NCBI GenBank assembly: GCA_003020985.1
Contig: PXRM01000010.1
Coordinates: 943 to 64,942 of the forward strand
Origin: Halobacteriales archaeon QS_4_70_19
GTDB taxonomy: Archaea > Halobacteriota > Halobacteria > Halobacteriales > Haloarculaceae
Length of the DNA: 64,000 nt
Reading direction: 5' to 3'
The notes under the pieces are model-generated. The model made no database searches. It was not told the origin of the DNA and saw only the letters and a list, made by a program, of their open reading frames with translations. How positions within the stretch are numbered: the stretch's first letter is position 1; each line of letters opens with the position of its first letter. Both the position numbers and the translations under genes were made by a program. Shown one piece after another: positions 52,588-61,193 of the stretch.

Positions 52588-53829
52588 TCAGACGCCGGTG
52601 GAGTACCGCAAGATGCCGGCGACGCCGCCGAAGGCGGTCATCAGCTGCTCGCCCTTCTCGAAGTCCGTGGAGATGAACTTCGTCTCCGTGCCGCGCTGCT
52701 CGGCGATCTCGATGAGGTGGTCGATGGCGTCCCCGCGCTCGACGACCGCGGCCTCGGCGCCGTTCTCGCACTCGTGTTCCGGCGTGTCCGCGCGGCGGGA
52801 GACGGTCTCGAACTCCTCTTTCCCGTCGCAGTCGTAGACTACGACGTCCTGCCGGAGGTCCTCGGAGATGAGGAGGCGGTCGACCGACCCCATGACGAGG
52901 TTCTGGCGGGTCTGGTCGAAGCCGTAGGTGGCCCGCTGGCCGTCGTGGAGCTCCTCGAAGAACTCCTCCATCTCCCGCTTGTCCTTCATGACCTCGTGGT
53001 CGGCCAGCACGTCGCTGGCGGCGTCGACGAGGTCCTTCAGCCCGGACTCGTCCGTGTAGGAGACGTCGAACTTCCCGAGGACGTGGTCCCCCAGTTCGTG
53101 GTGGAGGTAGTCGCCGTCGAGGAACTCGTCCTTCGTCGGCGAGGGGCCGCCGACGAGGATGCCGTCCATCTCGTGGCGCTTCGGGACCATCAGGTCGTTG
53201 GCCATCCCCGCGACCTCCTGGTAGAAGTTGTCGATGGCCTCGAGCCGGAGGCGGGCGAACCGCTGCGCTGACTGGCCACCCTTCCGCTGCTTGCCGGGCA
53301 CCAGCGAGGAGGCGGACTTGACCGGCTCGACGCGCTTCCCGCGGAGCCAGCCCACGTTCGCCTCCCGGCGGTCGAGGACGATGAGGCCGTAGAGGCCCTG
53401 GTCCTCCAGCATGTGCTCCAGGGGCTCTGTGAGGAAGTTCGAGTCGCAGTGGTAGCGGAACGACTCGATGGGCTGGGGCGGCGACTCCAGGGTCCGGGTC
53501 ACCATCTCCGTCCGGCCGCCACCACTGTCGATGGCACCGGAGAAGATGACCATCCCCTTGTCCGGCGGGTAGGTGTCGTAGTACTTGAGCCGGTCCTTGA
53601 TACTCGTGAGGGCATCCTGGACCGCCGTCCGCGTCTGCTTGGACTTGATGTTCGAGGCCTCGGAGTGCTCCTGGGTGACGTGCTGGGCGACGTCGCTGAT
53701 CTGGCGGTCCTCCGGGACGTAGATGCTCACCAGCTGCGTGCCCGAGCCCTCGTACTCCTTCAGTTCCTCGATGACCTTCTTGAACTCGTACTTCTGTTTG
53801 TCCGACTGTTCGGCCTCCTGCTGACTCAT
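52588..53829 (-). CDS. prf1: Archaeal peptide chain release factor 1 (aRF1)
   Basis: A 413-residue class I release factor that reads all three stop codons. Domain 1 has the NIKS motif (60-63) and the YxCxxxF-like segment SFRYHCDSNF. Domain 2 has the GGQ motif (184-186) in KGGQSAQRFARLRLEAI, which triggers peptidyl-tRNA hydrolysis. Domain 3 ends FGGVAGILRYSTGV. The ATG at 53829 (MSQQEAEQSDKQKYEFKK) is usual for haloarchaea; the longer frame crosses the divergent promoter. Confidence 0.98.
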   Translation of the reverse strand: MSQQEAEQSDKQKYEFKKVIEELKEYEGSGTQLVSIYVPEDRQISDVAQHVTQEHSEASNIKSKQTRTAVQDALTSIKDRLKYYDTYPPDKGMVIFSGAIDSGGGRTEMVTRTLESPPQPIESFRYHCDSNFLTEPLEHMLEDQGLYGLIVLDRREANVGWLRGKRVEPVKSASSLVPGKQRKGGQSAQRFARLRLEAIDNFYQEVAGMANDLMVPKRHEMDGILVGGPSPTKDEFLDGDYLHHELGDHVLGKFDVSYTDESGLKDLVDAASDVLADHEVMKDKREMEEFFEELHDGQRATYGFDQTRQNLVMGSVDRLLISEDLRQDVVVYDCDGKEEFETVSRRADTPEHECENGAEAAVVERGDAIDHLIEIAEQRGTETKFISTDFEKGEQLMTAFGGVAGILRYSTGV

Positions 53830-53939
53830 TGCCGGATGTAGGCCAATGGGCCGTAAGTAACTGTTGACACCCCGGCCCCCGGAGGGCTCGCCACGATGCA
53901 CGCCGTCCGTTTGCCGGAAACCCGGCAATGGTGGGACAG

Positions 53940-53950
53940 TTTATTAAAGG
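53940..53950 (+). promoter_or_regulatory. TATA box of the MinD-like gene
   Basis: TTTATTAAAGG lies about 27 bases before the ATG at 53972, so the transcript should be leaderless. The divergent prf1 start is about 110 bases away and shares this intergenic region. Confidence 0.75.
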
Positions 53951-53971
53951 AACAGCGGCCTACGTGTCAGT

Positions 53972-55027
53972 ATGGATATCTACGCGGTGGCCGGCCCGGA
54001 CGGGACCGGCAAGACGGTGACGGCCCTGAACGTCGCCGTCGCCTTCCGGACCGAGGGCCGGTACGCGGCCGTCCTGGACGCCGACATCGAGGGGAACGTC
54101 ACGACGCTGCTCGACATCGACCCCGAACGGACGCTGGACGAGGTACTCGACGGGGACGCGACACTCCGGGAGGCGACGACGGAGTGCGAACTCTCGCCGG
54201 AGCGAGTCCCCGAGACGGACCTCCAGGCGTACCACGAGGCACTGGCCGAGGACCGCCGTGCGTTCCGATCCGCCGAGCAGGAGTTCCCGGGTATCGAGGA
54301 GACCTCCTTCCCCGAGGTCGACAGCGTCCCCGTCATCGCGGGCTGGCCCTCCGAGCGCCGGATCGCGGCCACCGACCCGGCCGAACTCGAGGGGCTGCTC
54401 CAGGAGCTGGTGATGGCATACGACGTCATCGTCGTCGACACCGGCGGGGAGTCCGTAGCCGCGACGGCCCCGGTCGCCGTCGCCGACGGCGTCGCCATCG
54501 TCACGTCGCCAGCCGAGCCCCACGTCGGGACGGCGAACGCGATGGCCGGCGAGTGCCAGCGCAACGGGGCCCCCCTCATCGGTACCGTAATGAACCGCGC
54601 CACCGACGAGACGAGCATCACCGCCCTGACGGAGGAGGTCGGCCTGGAGGCCGTGGGTGTCGTCCCCGCGGACGAACGGACGCCGGCGCTGGAACCAGTC
54701 CGCTACGCGGTCCCGGACGCCCCTGTGGCCAGCGCCTACGACCGTCTGGCGGACAGCCTCGCCGAGTGGGGGGAGAGCGTCGCTGCCGAGGCCAGCAGTG
54801 CGGCCGACGGCGGCGGCCCGGAGGCGTCGACCGCCTCGGACGCCGATGCCGGGGGGTCCGACGCGGGAGACACGGAGGAGACGCAGGACGCGGACGGCGC
54901 CGACGCCGGTGGAGAGGACGACGACGCCGGGGACGACGCCGGGGACGACGACGCCAGAGACGACGACGCCGGGGACGACGACGAGGGCGGCGGGGGACTC
55001 CTGGGTCGGCTCCGCGACCTCGACTGA
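53972..55027 (+). CDS. ParA/MinD-like ATPase with acidic tail
   Basis: A 351-residue protein of the SIMIBI class. The P-loop reads VAGPDGTGKTVTALNVAVAF in place of the usual KGGVGKTTT; the signature first Lys of MinD is missing. Switch I-like LDADIEGNVTTLLDID, Walker B-like YDVIVVDTGGESVA and VTSPAEPHVGTANAM are present. About 90 C-terminal residues are Ala/Asp/Gly low complexity with four near-repeats of DDDAGDD, ending in LLGRLRDLD, a short amphipathic helix that could bind membrane as in MinD. Function is unknown. Divergent from prf1. Confidence 0.85.
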   Translation: MDIYAVAGPDGTGKTVTALNVAVAFRTEGRYAAVLDADIEGNVTTLLDIDPERTLDEVLDGDATLREATTECELSPERVPETDLQAYHEALAEDRRAFRSAEQEFPGIEETSFPEVDSVPVIAGWPSERRIAATDPAELEGLLQELVMAYDVIVVDTGGESVAATAPVAVADGVAIVTSPAEPHVGTANAMAGECQRNGAPLIGTVMNRATDETSITALTEEVGLEAVGVVPADERTPALEPVRYAVPDAPVASAYDRLADSLAEWGESVAAEASSAADGGGPEASTASDADAGGSDAGDTEETQDADGADAGGEDDDAGDDAGDDDARDDDAGDDDEGGGGLLGRLRDLD

Positions 55028-55068
55028 CCCCCGTGCGACGACGACACCTCCAGCGACCGGAAAGGAGT

Positions 55069-55079
55069 GTATTTTAAGG
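55069..55079 (+). promoter_or_regulatory. TATA box of the geranylgeranyl reductase gene
   Basis: GTATTTTAAGG is centred about 28 bases before the ATG at 55102, between the MinD-like stop and the reductase. The reductase is therefore independently transcribed and leaderless. Confidence 0.7.
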
Positions 55080-55101
55080 TCGCCTCGGATAACGCCCGGG
55101 T

Positions 55102-56472
55102 ATGCCAGCCGAGACGTACGACGTCCTCGTGGTCGGTGGCGGAACGGCCGGCGCGTTCGCCGCAGCCACGGCCGCCCGCGAGGGGGTGGACGTCGCCATC
55201 CTCGAACGCAAGTCCGAGGAGGAGGCGGGGCACATTGCCTGCGGTGATGCCGTCAAGGGCACGTCGACGTTCCCCGACGTGATCGACCGCGAGCGGCTCA
55301 AACGGGAGTCGTTCACGAACGAGGCCATCAGCCGCGCCGTGTTCGAGAACCCACAGGGCGGCACGCTCGATATCCAGATGCAGGGCGACGGCGGAGCGGT
55401 CATCGACCGCAAGCGCTACGGCGAGATCCTCCTCGACGAGGCCGAGAAGGCCGGCGCGGAGATCCACTACGACACCGTCGTCCGGGACGTCGTGCAGAAC
55501 GGCCAGGTCGAGGGCGTCAAGACCGCCTCCCGCGGGTCTGTCGAGACGTACGAGGCCGACGTCACCATCGACGCCGCGGGCGCGCTCTCCATCCTCCAGG
55601 ACCGCACGGACCTCTCCAGCCCGACGTTCGACACGAACGTCAGCTACTCGCAGTTCTGCTCCGCGTACCGGGAGGTCATCGAGGTCGACGAGCCGGTCGA
55701 CTACCACGACGCGCTCGTGTTCAAGCCGACCGCCGAACTGGGTTACCTCTGGTACTTCCCCCGGACGCGGACGGAGATAAACGTCGGCCTGGGCTTCCAG
55801 ATGAACAAGGACCCGATGAAACTCGTGAGCGTGCTCCGGGACGACGTCCGCGACCGCCCGGAGTTCCAGAACGCCACCGTCAAGGACAAACTCGGGGCGG
55901 CGCTGCCGACCCGTCGACCGTACGACTCGGCCACCGCGCCGGGTTTTATCGCCGTCGGCGACGCCGCAGCCCACGTCAACCCCACCACCGGCGGCGGCAT
56001 CCCGGGCGCCGCGAAGGCCGGCCACTGGGCCGCCCTCGAGGCCGTCGAGGCCATCTCCGAGGGGACCACCGACGACGAGGCCGCCTTCTGGGACTACAAC
56101 CGCAAAGTGATGACCGACTTCGGGAAGCGCTTTGCCGCGATGGACATCTACAACATCTGGGGCGGCACCTACGACGTGGACGACCTCGTCTCGGTCATCT
56201 CGGCGCTCCCGGGCCAGCAGATCGCCGACGTGATGGCCCGCGACGGCACCGCCTCGATGGGTCTAGGACTCAAACTCAGGACCGTCATCAAGACCTTCGG
56301 CCACTGGGGGACGCTGCTCGAACTCCGGACGGTGAACAGTCTCGCCGCCGACCTCCGGGACGTCTACGACGACTATCCGACCTCGCCGGACGGGTTCGAG
56401 GCCTGGCGCGACCGCCGGGACGAGGTCATGGACGAACTGTACGAGGTCACCGGCGCCGACCCCAAGTACTGA
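55102..56472 (+). CDS. Geranylgeranyl reductase family flavoprotein
   Basis: A 456-residue FAD enzyme of the digeranylgeranylglycerophospholipid reductase family, which saturates archaeal lipid chains or related isoprenoids. FAD motif is YDVLVVGGGTAGAFAAATAAREG, and the C-terminal FAD site is FIAVGDAAAHVNPTTGGGIPGAAKAGHWAAL. A conserved Cys lies in GHIACGDAVKG, and the substrate region has YLWYFPRTRTEINVGLGFQ. Haloarchaea have several paralogues; whether this one acts on membrane lipid, menaquinone or a carotenoid precursor is not shown. Confidence 0.94.
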   Translation: MPAETYDVLVVGGGTAGAFAAATAAREGVDVAILERKSEEEAGHIACGDAVKGTSTFPDVIDRERLKRESFTNEAISRAVFENPQGGTLDIQMQGDGGAVIDRKRYGEILLDEAEKAGAEIHYDTVVRDVVQNGQVEGVKTASRGSVETYEADVTIDAAGALSILQDRTDLSSPTFDTNVSYSQFCSAYREVIEVDEPVDYHDALVFKPTAELGYLWYFPRTRTEINVGLGFQMNKDPMKLVSVLRDDVRDRPEFQNATVKDKLGAALPTRRPYDSATAPGFIAVGDAAAHVNPTTGGGIPGAAKAGHWAALEAVEAISEGTTDDEAAFWDYNRKVMTDFGKRFAAMDIYNIWGGTYDVDDLVSVISALPGQQIADVMARDGTASMGLGLKLRTVIKTFGHWGTLLELRTVNSLAADLRDVYDDYPTSPDGFEAWRDRRDEVMDELYEVTGADPKY

Positions 56473-56697
56473 CCCCTCCCGGCACCTGGGGGTCGCAGTG
56501 GCGACGGGGCGGAAGATAACTCCGAAATTAAAGAGCTGTTCTACGCAGTCGCGACATATCTACGATACCGGGAACGTCTGCCAGCGCTGCCGACGGTATC
56601 CGGGAAAGCTCGCCACCCACCGGCCGTCCCCGGCAGCCCGATAGACGACGTGTCAGTGGAGCCAACAGTGATGGGGCGGGACGAGAGTGTCGTTCCT

Positions 56698-57237
56698 ATG
56701 ACAGCCACCCGGCGGAGGATGCTGGCCACGGTGGTGGTCGGGCTGAGCGGGTGGCTCCCGGGGTGCGGCGAGGACGCGGACGGGGCCGAGACGTCCGGGC
56801 GTCCGGCGGCGGACGAGGACGTACCGACGGACACGGCCTCCCCGACGGGCGCGGCGGGGGACGCACCGACGTACGCCGACGAACTCTCCGTGACGGCGGC
56901 GGACGGCTACACGGCCTGGGGCGTCGACCGCTCCGAGGCGTTCGTGCTGGAGTACGAGGTGGTCAACCGCCGCTCGGACCGCCACGAGGTCGACGTGTTG
57001 CTGTACGCCGCCCCGACCTTCGAGTCGTACCGGGCGGTCGTGACGGGCGAGGAGGGGGGCGACCGCCCCACGTGCATGGAGGGGTCCGCACTGGGGGTGG
57101 CCTCCGAGGTCCGACGGTCGGTGGCGCTCGACGCCGGCACCTACTACCTGGTCGTGGACAACTCCGGACTCGGAGAGGGGGCGGCCGGGACGGAGGAGAC
57201 GCGGCGCGTCCGCGTCGAGGCGACGGTCCGAGTATAG
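56698..57237 (+). CDS. Secreted lipoprotein of unknown function
   Basis: A 179-residue protein. The N-terminus TATRRRMLATVVVGLSGWLPGC has a basic/RR start and a lipobox with Cys, so it is likely lipid-anchored and perhaps Tat-exported. A Ser/Thr/Asp linker of about 45 residues follows, and then a beta-rich domain of about 115 residues (ADELSVTAADGYTAWGVDRSEAFVLEYEVVNRRSDRHEVDVLLY, AGTYYLVVDNSGLGEG). The end resembles a jelly-roll or pre-peptidase-like C-terminal domain. No enzyme motif is seen. Start ATG at 56698 rather than GTG at 56650. Confidence 0.8.
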   Translation: MTATRRRMLATVVVGLSGWLPGCGEDADGAETSGRPAADEDVPTDTASPTGAAGDAPTYADELSVTAADGYTAWGVDRSEAFVLEYEVVNRRSDRHEVDVLLYAAPTFESYRAVVTGEEGGDRPTCMEGSALGVASEVRRSVALDAGTYYLVVDNSGLGEGAAGTEETRRVRVEATVRV

Positions 57238-57301
57238 TGACGCCAGCACGAGGCGACGGCCAGCCCGGTGTAGCCTCGGGAGAGCGAGGGTCCCGGGACT
57301 G

Positions 57302-57784
57302 CTACTCGAGTTGCTCGGCGTACGTCACGTCCTCGGTCCGGGCCGTCGGGTGCGTCCCGTCCAGCTCGATCTGCCAGCCGTGGAGCACCGTCGGGTCCTC
57401 CAGCGCGTTCGTCAGCACCGTCCGAACGTCAAGCACGTCGACGCCGTAGTAGTCCCGCGGGACGCCCTGGAAGTACTGGAGCGCGGTCCGGAACAGCGAC
57501 CGCATCCCGCCGTCGTCCTCGAAGTCGAAGTGCTTGTACGCGCCCGCGGCGACCTGCACCATCCCGTGGAGGAACTTGCTCTCGGTCGTCCCGCGGCCGT
57601 AGTTGTACCACTCTGCCTCAAAACAATCGTGTGACTCGTGGTACTCGCGGCTGTTGTAGAGCCGGACGCCGTGTTCGGTGGCCCGCCGGAGCGTCGCGTG
57701 CTCCCACTGCCCATCCGCTCGCCACCCCGCTGGGTCGCCGCGGGCCGGCGGCCCGACGGAGGCGTCGCGGGTGTGGTCGTCCAT
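57302..57784 (-). CDS. DUF309 family protein
   Basis: A 160-residue helical protein with the DUF309 signature [22 protein letters not shown] (a conserved E-x-H-E/S-x-H-x-x-x-E-x-x-W metal-site-like pattern). It is followed by [37 protein letters not shown]. Structure of relatives is a helical bundle; function is unknown. The ATG at 57784 begins [17 protein letters not shown]. It is convergent with the lipoprotein gene and divergent from the zinc-finger gene at 57904. Confidence 0.9.
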   Translation of the reverse strand: MDDHTRDASVGPPARGDPAGWRADGQWEHATLRRATEHGVRLYNSREYHESHDCFEAEWYNYGRGTTESKFLHGMVQVAAGAYKHFDFEDDGGMRSLFRTALQYFQGVPRDYYGVDVLDVRTVLTNALEDPTVLHGWQIELDGTHPTARTEDVTYAEQLE

Positions 57785-57903
57785 GTGGGGCCCGAGAGGC
57801 CGCAGGCAGGTAATCCCGTCGGGCGTGGCCCGTCCGCTCCAGGGGCCCGAGTGGACGGCGCCCCGGCCGAACCTTCTTGCCGTGCGGGACGTAACCAGTA
57901 GGC

Positions 57904-58098
57904 ATGGATGTCGACGCGGCGAGCGAGACGGTAGACTGCGAGCGGTGCGGCGAGGGGGTGGAGGTCGGCGTCCCCGGCGGCGAGCAGTGTACCGACTGCG
58001 GGGCCTACTACTGCCACATCTGCGTCGACGACCTCGCGAGCCAGCAGTTGCTCGACGAACCGGAGTGTCCGGCCTGCGAGATCCGGCTCGTGACCTGA
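57904..58098 (+). CDS. Small zinc-binding protein
   Basis: A 64-residue protein with three Cys pairs: CERC (12-15), [12 protein letters not shown] (with CxxC and a further CHIC) and CPAC, sufficient for two zinc sites of RING/treble-clef-like spacing. The ends are [19 protein letters not shown] and [11 protein letters not shown]. Such proteins are common in haloarchaea; no partner is known. It lies 25 bases from the convergent gene at 58123. Confidence 0.85.
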   Translation: MDVDAASETVDCERCGEGVEVGVPGGEQCTDCGAYYCHICVDDLASQQLLDEPECPACEIRLVT

Positions 58099-58122
58099 TC
58101 GCGGGCGTCGGCCGTCGCCGGG

Positions 58123-58584
58123 TCAGAGGTCGCGCGCGATGTCGCGCAGCCGGTTGACTCGCTCGGAGCGGTCCTGCAGGGCCTCCGGGTCGCAGAACTC
58201 CTCGAGGCGGCTCGACCGGACGAGTTCCCGCAGCGGCTCCAGCGACCGCTCGGGTACGTTCACGGCTTCGAGGTACGCGGCGGTCCGCTCCAGGTCGTCG
58301 GTCGTGGGTCGCCGGCCACCGTCGGCGCCACGCAGCCGCCACGCGAGGTCCCGTTCGTCCTCGCCGCGCTCCGGCAGCGTCGCGCCGCCGGCGAGGACGA
58401 ACGCCTTCGCCAGCAGGAACGGGACCACGTCGGGCGCCCCGTAGCCGAGGTCGTCGACGAGGAGCGACACCACCCGGTCGGAGAGTTCCAGCCGGCGACG
58501 GCTGTGCTCGACGGCGATCTCGAGGAGGAGGGCGTCGCGCCCGTCCGGGTCCGGGTCCCGGTAGAGATGGGGCGGCCTGGTCAT
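58123..58584 (-). CDS. Helical protein of unknown function
   Basis: A 153-residue, mostly helical protein. It starts [84 protein letters not shown] by positions, and has a second helical half ending [29 protein letters not shown]. It contains no recognisable catalytic site. The upstream in-frame open stretch runs antisense through the tRNA-Leu and is not coding, so the ATG at 58584 is chosen. Taken as a conserved haloarchaeal hypothetical. Confidence 0.75.
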   Translation of the reverse strand: MTRPPHLYRDPDPDGRDALLLEIAVEHSRRRLELSDRVVSLLVDDLGYGAPDVVPFLLAKAFVLAGGATLPERGEDERDLAWRLRGADGGRRPTTDDLERTAAYLEAVNVPERSLEPLRELVRSSRLEEFCDPEALQDRSERVNRLRDIARDL

Positions 58585-58683
58585 ACCCGGGCTACGGCCG
58601 GCGGGGGCTTGAGGACCCCGGTCCCGGTCCGGACGAGCCGTCCGCAACCGTTTTGCTCGACAGTGCCGGAGTGCCGGCCGCGT

Positions 58684-58767
58684 GCGGGGGTAGCCAAGCC
58701 CGGAAACGGCGGCGGACTCAAGATCCGCTCCTGTAGAGGTCCACGGGTTCGAATCCCGTCCCCCGCA
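58684..58767 (+). tRNA. tRNA-Leu (CAA)
   Basis: Acceptor GCGGGGG pairs with CCCCCGC, discriminator A. The D arm is GCC/GGC, the anticodon stem GCGGA/TCCGC with loop CTCAAGA (anticodon CAA at 58719-58721). A long variable arm (TCCTGTAGAGGT), as in class II tRNAs, and the T arm ACGGG-TTCGAAT-CCCGT complete it. 84 bases, no intron, CCA not encoded. Its 3' half and trailer are duplicated downstream. Confidence 0.97.
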
Positions 58768-58814
58768 CGTTCGATCGTGCGGAAGGCCGCCTCGGAGCGG
58801 TCTTCTCCCGCATC
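58738..58814 (+). repeat. Direct repeat, copy 1 (tRNA-Leu 3' end plus trailer)
   Basis: Runs from the end of the variable arm of tRNA-Leu through a 47-base trailer that forms a hairpin (GGCCGC/GCGGTC around 58785-58800) followed by CTTCT, a likely terminator. It matches copy 2 at 58973-59049 over 77 bases with one difference, T58806 against C59041. Confidence 0.95.
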
Positions 58815-58858
58815 TCTGATTTCCGAGCACTGCCAGCGTCGAGTCCGGGGGGCGGAAC

Positions 58859-59002
58859 TCCGCTCCTGTAGAGGTCTCGTGAGCGTCGCCGTAGGCGGCC
58901 GAACGAGACCCCGGAAGTCGCAGCCCGCGCAGGCCGGAGCACCGCGAAGGCCGAGCAGGTACGTCTTCCAGTGGTCCACGGGTTCGAATCCCGTCCCCCG
59001 CA
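58859..59002 (+). pseudogene. Broken partial copy of tRNA-Leu
   Basis: A duplicated 3' part of tRNA-Leu: TCCGCTCCTGTAGAGGTC at 58859-58876 equals bases 58724-58741 of the tRNA, and 58973-59002 equals the T arm and acceptor 3' strand. The acceptor 5' strand, D arm and anticodon are missing, so it cannot be a functional tRNA. The two parts are separated by an insertion of exactly 100 bases. Confidence 0.85.
58877..58976 (+). mobile_element. 100-base insertion in the tRNA-Leu remnant, possibly MITE-like
   Basis: Offsets against the intact tRNA jump from 135 to 235, giving an insertion of exactly 100 bases. GGTC occurs on both sides (58873-58876 and 58973-58976), as a 4-base target duplication would leave. 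The left part holds GTCTCGT...ACGAGAC, a 7-bp inverted repeat (58874-58909) with an inner GCCG/CGGC stem. No open frame and no clear terminal inverted repeat are seen. Confidence 0.45.
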
Positions 59003-59049
59003 CGTTCGATCGTGCGGAAGGCCGCCTCGGAGCGGTCTTCCCCCGCATC
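58973..59049 (+). repeat. Direct repeat, copy 2
   Basis: Second copy of the 77-base tRNA-Leu 3' end and trailer, offset by 235 bases from copy 1, with one base difference. It could act as an attachment-like site for a tRNA-targeted integrase, but no integrase gene lies between or next to the copies. Confidence 0.95.
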
Positions 59050-59153
59050 ACTTCCACCCGGAGAGAGCCGGGTCCGCCGGTGACCACGGCGGCCTCGCTC
59101 CAGGGGGAGTCGGTAGCCAGAAGCGCTATACGGCGGCTGTACGAGGGGCTGGT

Positions 59154-60989
59154 ATGCGAAGGCTGGCCGTCGTCGTTGCGTGCTGGCTCCTCCTCGTGAC
59201 GGCTGTCGGACCCGCCGTCGCGGTCGGGCGGCCGGGGGCCGACGCCGGGGACTCATCCACCGGAATCCTCCGGGCGACCGGCGCTCCTCACGCGGTCAGC
59301 GCGACCGACGGTCGCGTCCGGTCACGGGCTGCCGCCGCGCAGCCGGCCGCGGGGGTCGTCCGGCACACGATCAGACTGGCCGAGCCGGGGGCGGTCAGTG
59401 TCGAGCTCTCCGTCGGGCTGACCACCGAGACCCGACAGTTCCGGGTCACGCTGCCGGAGCGCGCCACCGTGACCGGGACGGACGGGTTCGACCGTGTCGA
59501 GGGAACGACCTACGAGTGGGACGGGCGGACCGACGCCCCCAGCGTGACCTACCGGGCCCCCGTCAACCGGACGGTGGGGAGCAGCACACGGTTCGCCGCG
59601 ACCGACGACTGGGCACTCGTCGACGTGACCACGCTCGACGCGGCCTACTCGTGGCGGAGCCTGGGCCGGACGAGCTACGAGCGCCGGTTCGCCGTCCCGG
59701 ACGGGTACGCCGGGCGCTCCATGGCCTACCTCGGCGACTACCGGGTGGCGAACGCCTCCGGCGCGGGCCAGCGGTTCACCGTCGTCCACCCGGAGGTCGT
59801 CTCGACGGACGCTGCGCCGAACGCGTACGCCGAGACGCTGGCCTCCGTGGCTGGCGGCATCCGCGTCGGTGCCCGCGACCCGGTCGTGACGGCGTTCGTC
59901 GCGCCGCCGCCGGTCGGGGAGAACGGCGGCGAGGGTGGCGTCGGCGGCCTGGCGACGAGCGCGGACATCTGGATCGCCGCGGACGCGACCACCCGGGACG
60001 ACGCCGACGGCACGCGCGTCAACGAGCCCATCTTCGTCCACGAGTACGTCCACACCCGTCAGAACTACACCGCCGGGCGCGGCCTGGCGTGGCTCTCGGA
60101 GTCGAGCGCGTTCTACTACATGGGGATGCTCCCGCACCGCCGCGGGGCGACCCTGCGGGAACGGTTCGACCGCCGCTTTCGCGTCCCGGAACGCCACCAG
60201 GAGGCGGTGCTGACCGAGACGACGACCACGGACTACCAGGTGTGGGCCACCAAGGGTGCGCGGACGGTGGCGGGCCTCGACCGACGCATCCGGGCGGCGA
60301 CCGGCGGCTCACGGACGCTCCAGGACGTCCTCCGCCGGGTGAACGACCACGAGGGGAACGTCACCTACGCCGACCTCCGAGGGATGGTCGTGGTGACCGC
60401 CGGCGAGGAACCCGCCGTGTGGCTGGACCGGCACGCCGACGGTCCGACGCCGGCGCCGGAGCCCGTCCCCGACGCCTACCCCGCATCGAACGCGACCGTC
60501 GACCCTGCTGGGGCGGAGTGGCGCCGGGGCGACGAGTGGGTCCCGCTCTCGACGACCCCGCTCCCGGCCGGCATCCCCGTGCAGGTCCGCCACCCCGACG
60601 TCGGCGTCGTGGTCCGCCCCGGCGACGGGACGACGACGGTGGACGACCCGGATGGCGACCCGGCGACGGTTCGGTTCTCCCCGGACGAGGCGACCCTCCG
60701 GGTAGAGACCTTCTACGGTCGCCAGTCCACCGTCGTCGAGGTGGCCGCGAGCGAGGATGTCGACGGGGACGACGTCTCGAACGCCGCGGAACTGGACCAG
60801 GGGAGCGACCCCTACGACGCCAGCAGTTCGACCGCGAGTACCGGTCCGGACACTGGCGACGGCGGGACGGCCGGCACTGGGACCGCCCCCCTCGTCGGTG
60901 ACGGCCCCGGGTTCGGTCTCGCTGGCGCGCTCGCGGCGCTCGCACTCCTCGCGGCGGCGCTGGGAGCCGGACGCCGGGGCGGGAACTGA
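59154..60989 (+). CDS. PGF-CTERM surface protein with HEXXH metalloprotease motif
   Basis: A 611-residue exported protein. A Sec signal peptide (MRRLAVVVACWLLLVTAVGPAVA) is followed by a beta-rich domain. A gluzincin-like site follows, HEYVH at 296-300 (FVHEYVHTRQ) with a downstream Glu (E316) in WLSESSAFYY, which fits a zinc protease. Later come a calcium-binding-like DVDGDDVSNAAELDQGSDP segment and a low-complexity linker. The C-terminus PGFGLAGALAALALLAAALGAGRR is a PGF-CTERM archaeosortase signal, so the mature protein is lipid-anchored. The ATG at 59154 is chosen because the signal peptide starts there. Confidence 0.87.
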   Translation: MRRLAVVVACWLLLVTAVGPAVAVGRPGADAGDSSTGILRATGAPHAVSATDGRVRSRAAAAQPAAGVVRHTIRLAEPGAVSVELSVGLTTETRQFRVTLPERATVTGTDGFDRVEGTTYEWDGRTDAPSVTYRAPVNRTVGSSTRFAATDDWALVDVTTLDAAYSWRSLGRTSYERRFAVPDGYAGRSMAYLGDYRVANASGAGQRFTVVHPEVVSTDAAPNAYAETLASVAGGIRVGARDPVVTAFVAPPPVGENGGEGGVGGLATSADIWIAADATTRDDADGTRVNEPIFVHEYVHTRQNYTAGRGLAWLSESSAFYYMGMLPHRRGATLRERFDRRFRVPERHQEAVLTETTTTDYQVWATKGARTVAGLDRRIRAATGGSRTLQDVLRRVNDHEGNVTYADLRGMVVVTAGEEPAVWLDRHADGPTPAPEPVPDAYPASNATVDPAGAEWRRGDEWVPLSTTPLPAGIPVQVRHPDVGVVVRPGDGTTTVDDPDGDPATVRFSPDEATLRVETFYGRQSTVVEVAASEDVDGDDVSNAAELDQGSDPYDASSSTASTGPDTGDGGTAGTGTAPLVGDGPGFGLAGALAALALLAAALGAGRRGGN

Positions 60990-61193
60990 CCGTCGGAAAC
61001 GAGTATATCTATCGGGTTTCTGTATTATTTTCCGGTTAGAGTCCAGTAGGAGGAATAAAAGAGAAACGTTGCATATATCACGATAATCGGCGGTACGGCG
61101 ACCCGGACCGGCGCTCGGGCGGGCCGCCACGCGAAGGCGCGGTCGGCTCACGGGTCCGGAATCCTCAAACATCGGGGACGCACCAGTCCGCAC

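Noticed and set aside
54900..55000. Tandem repeat or CRISPR-like array of GACGACGCCGGGGAC units
   Set aside because: It is an in-frame low-complexity acidic tail of the MinD-like protein with no spacers. No CRISPR array is seen in the window.
58859..59002. Second functional tRNA-Leu with a 100-base intron
   Set aside because: There is no 5' acceptor strand, D arm or full anticodon loop upstream; only the 3' part is copied.
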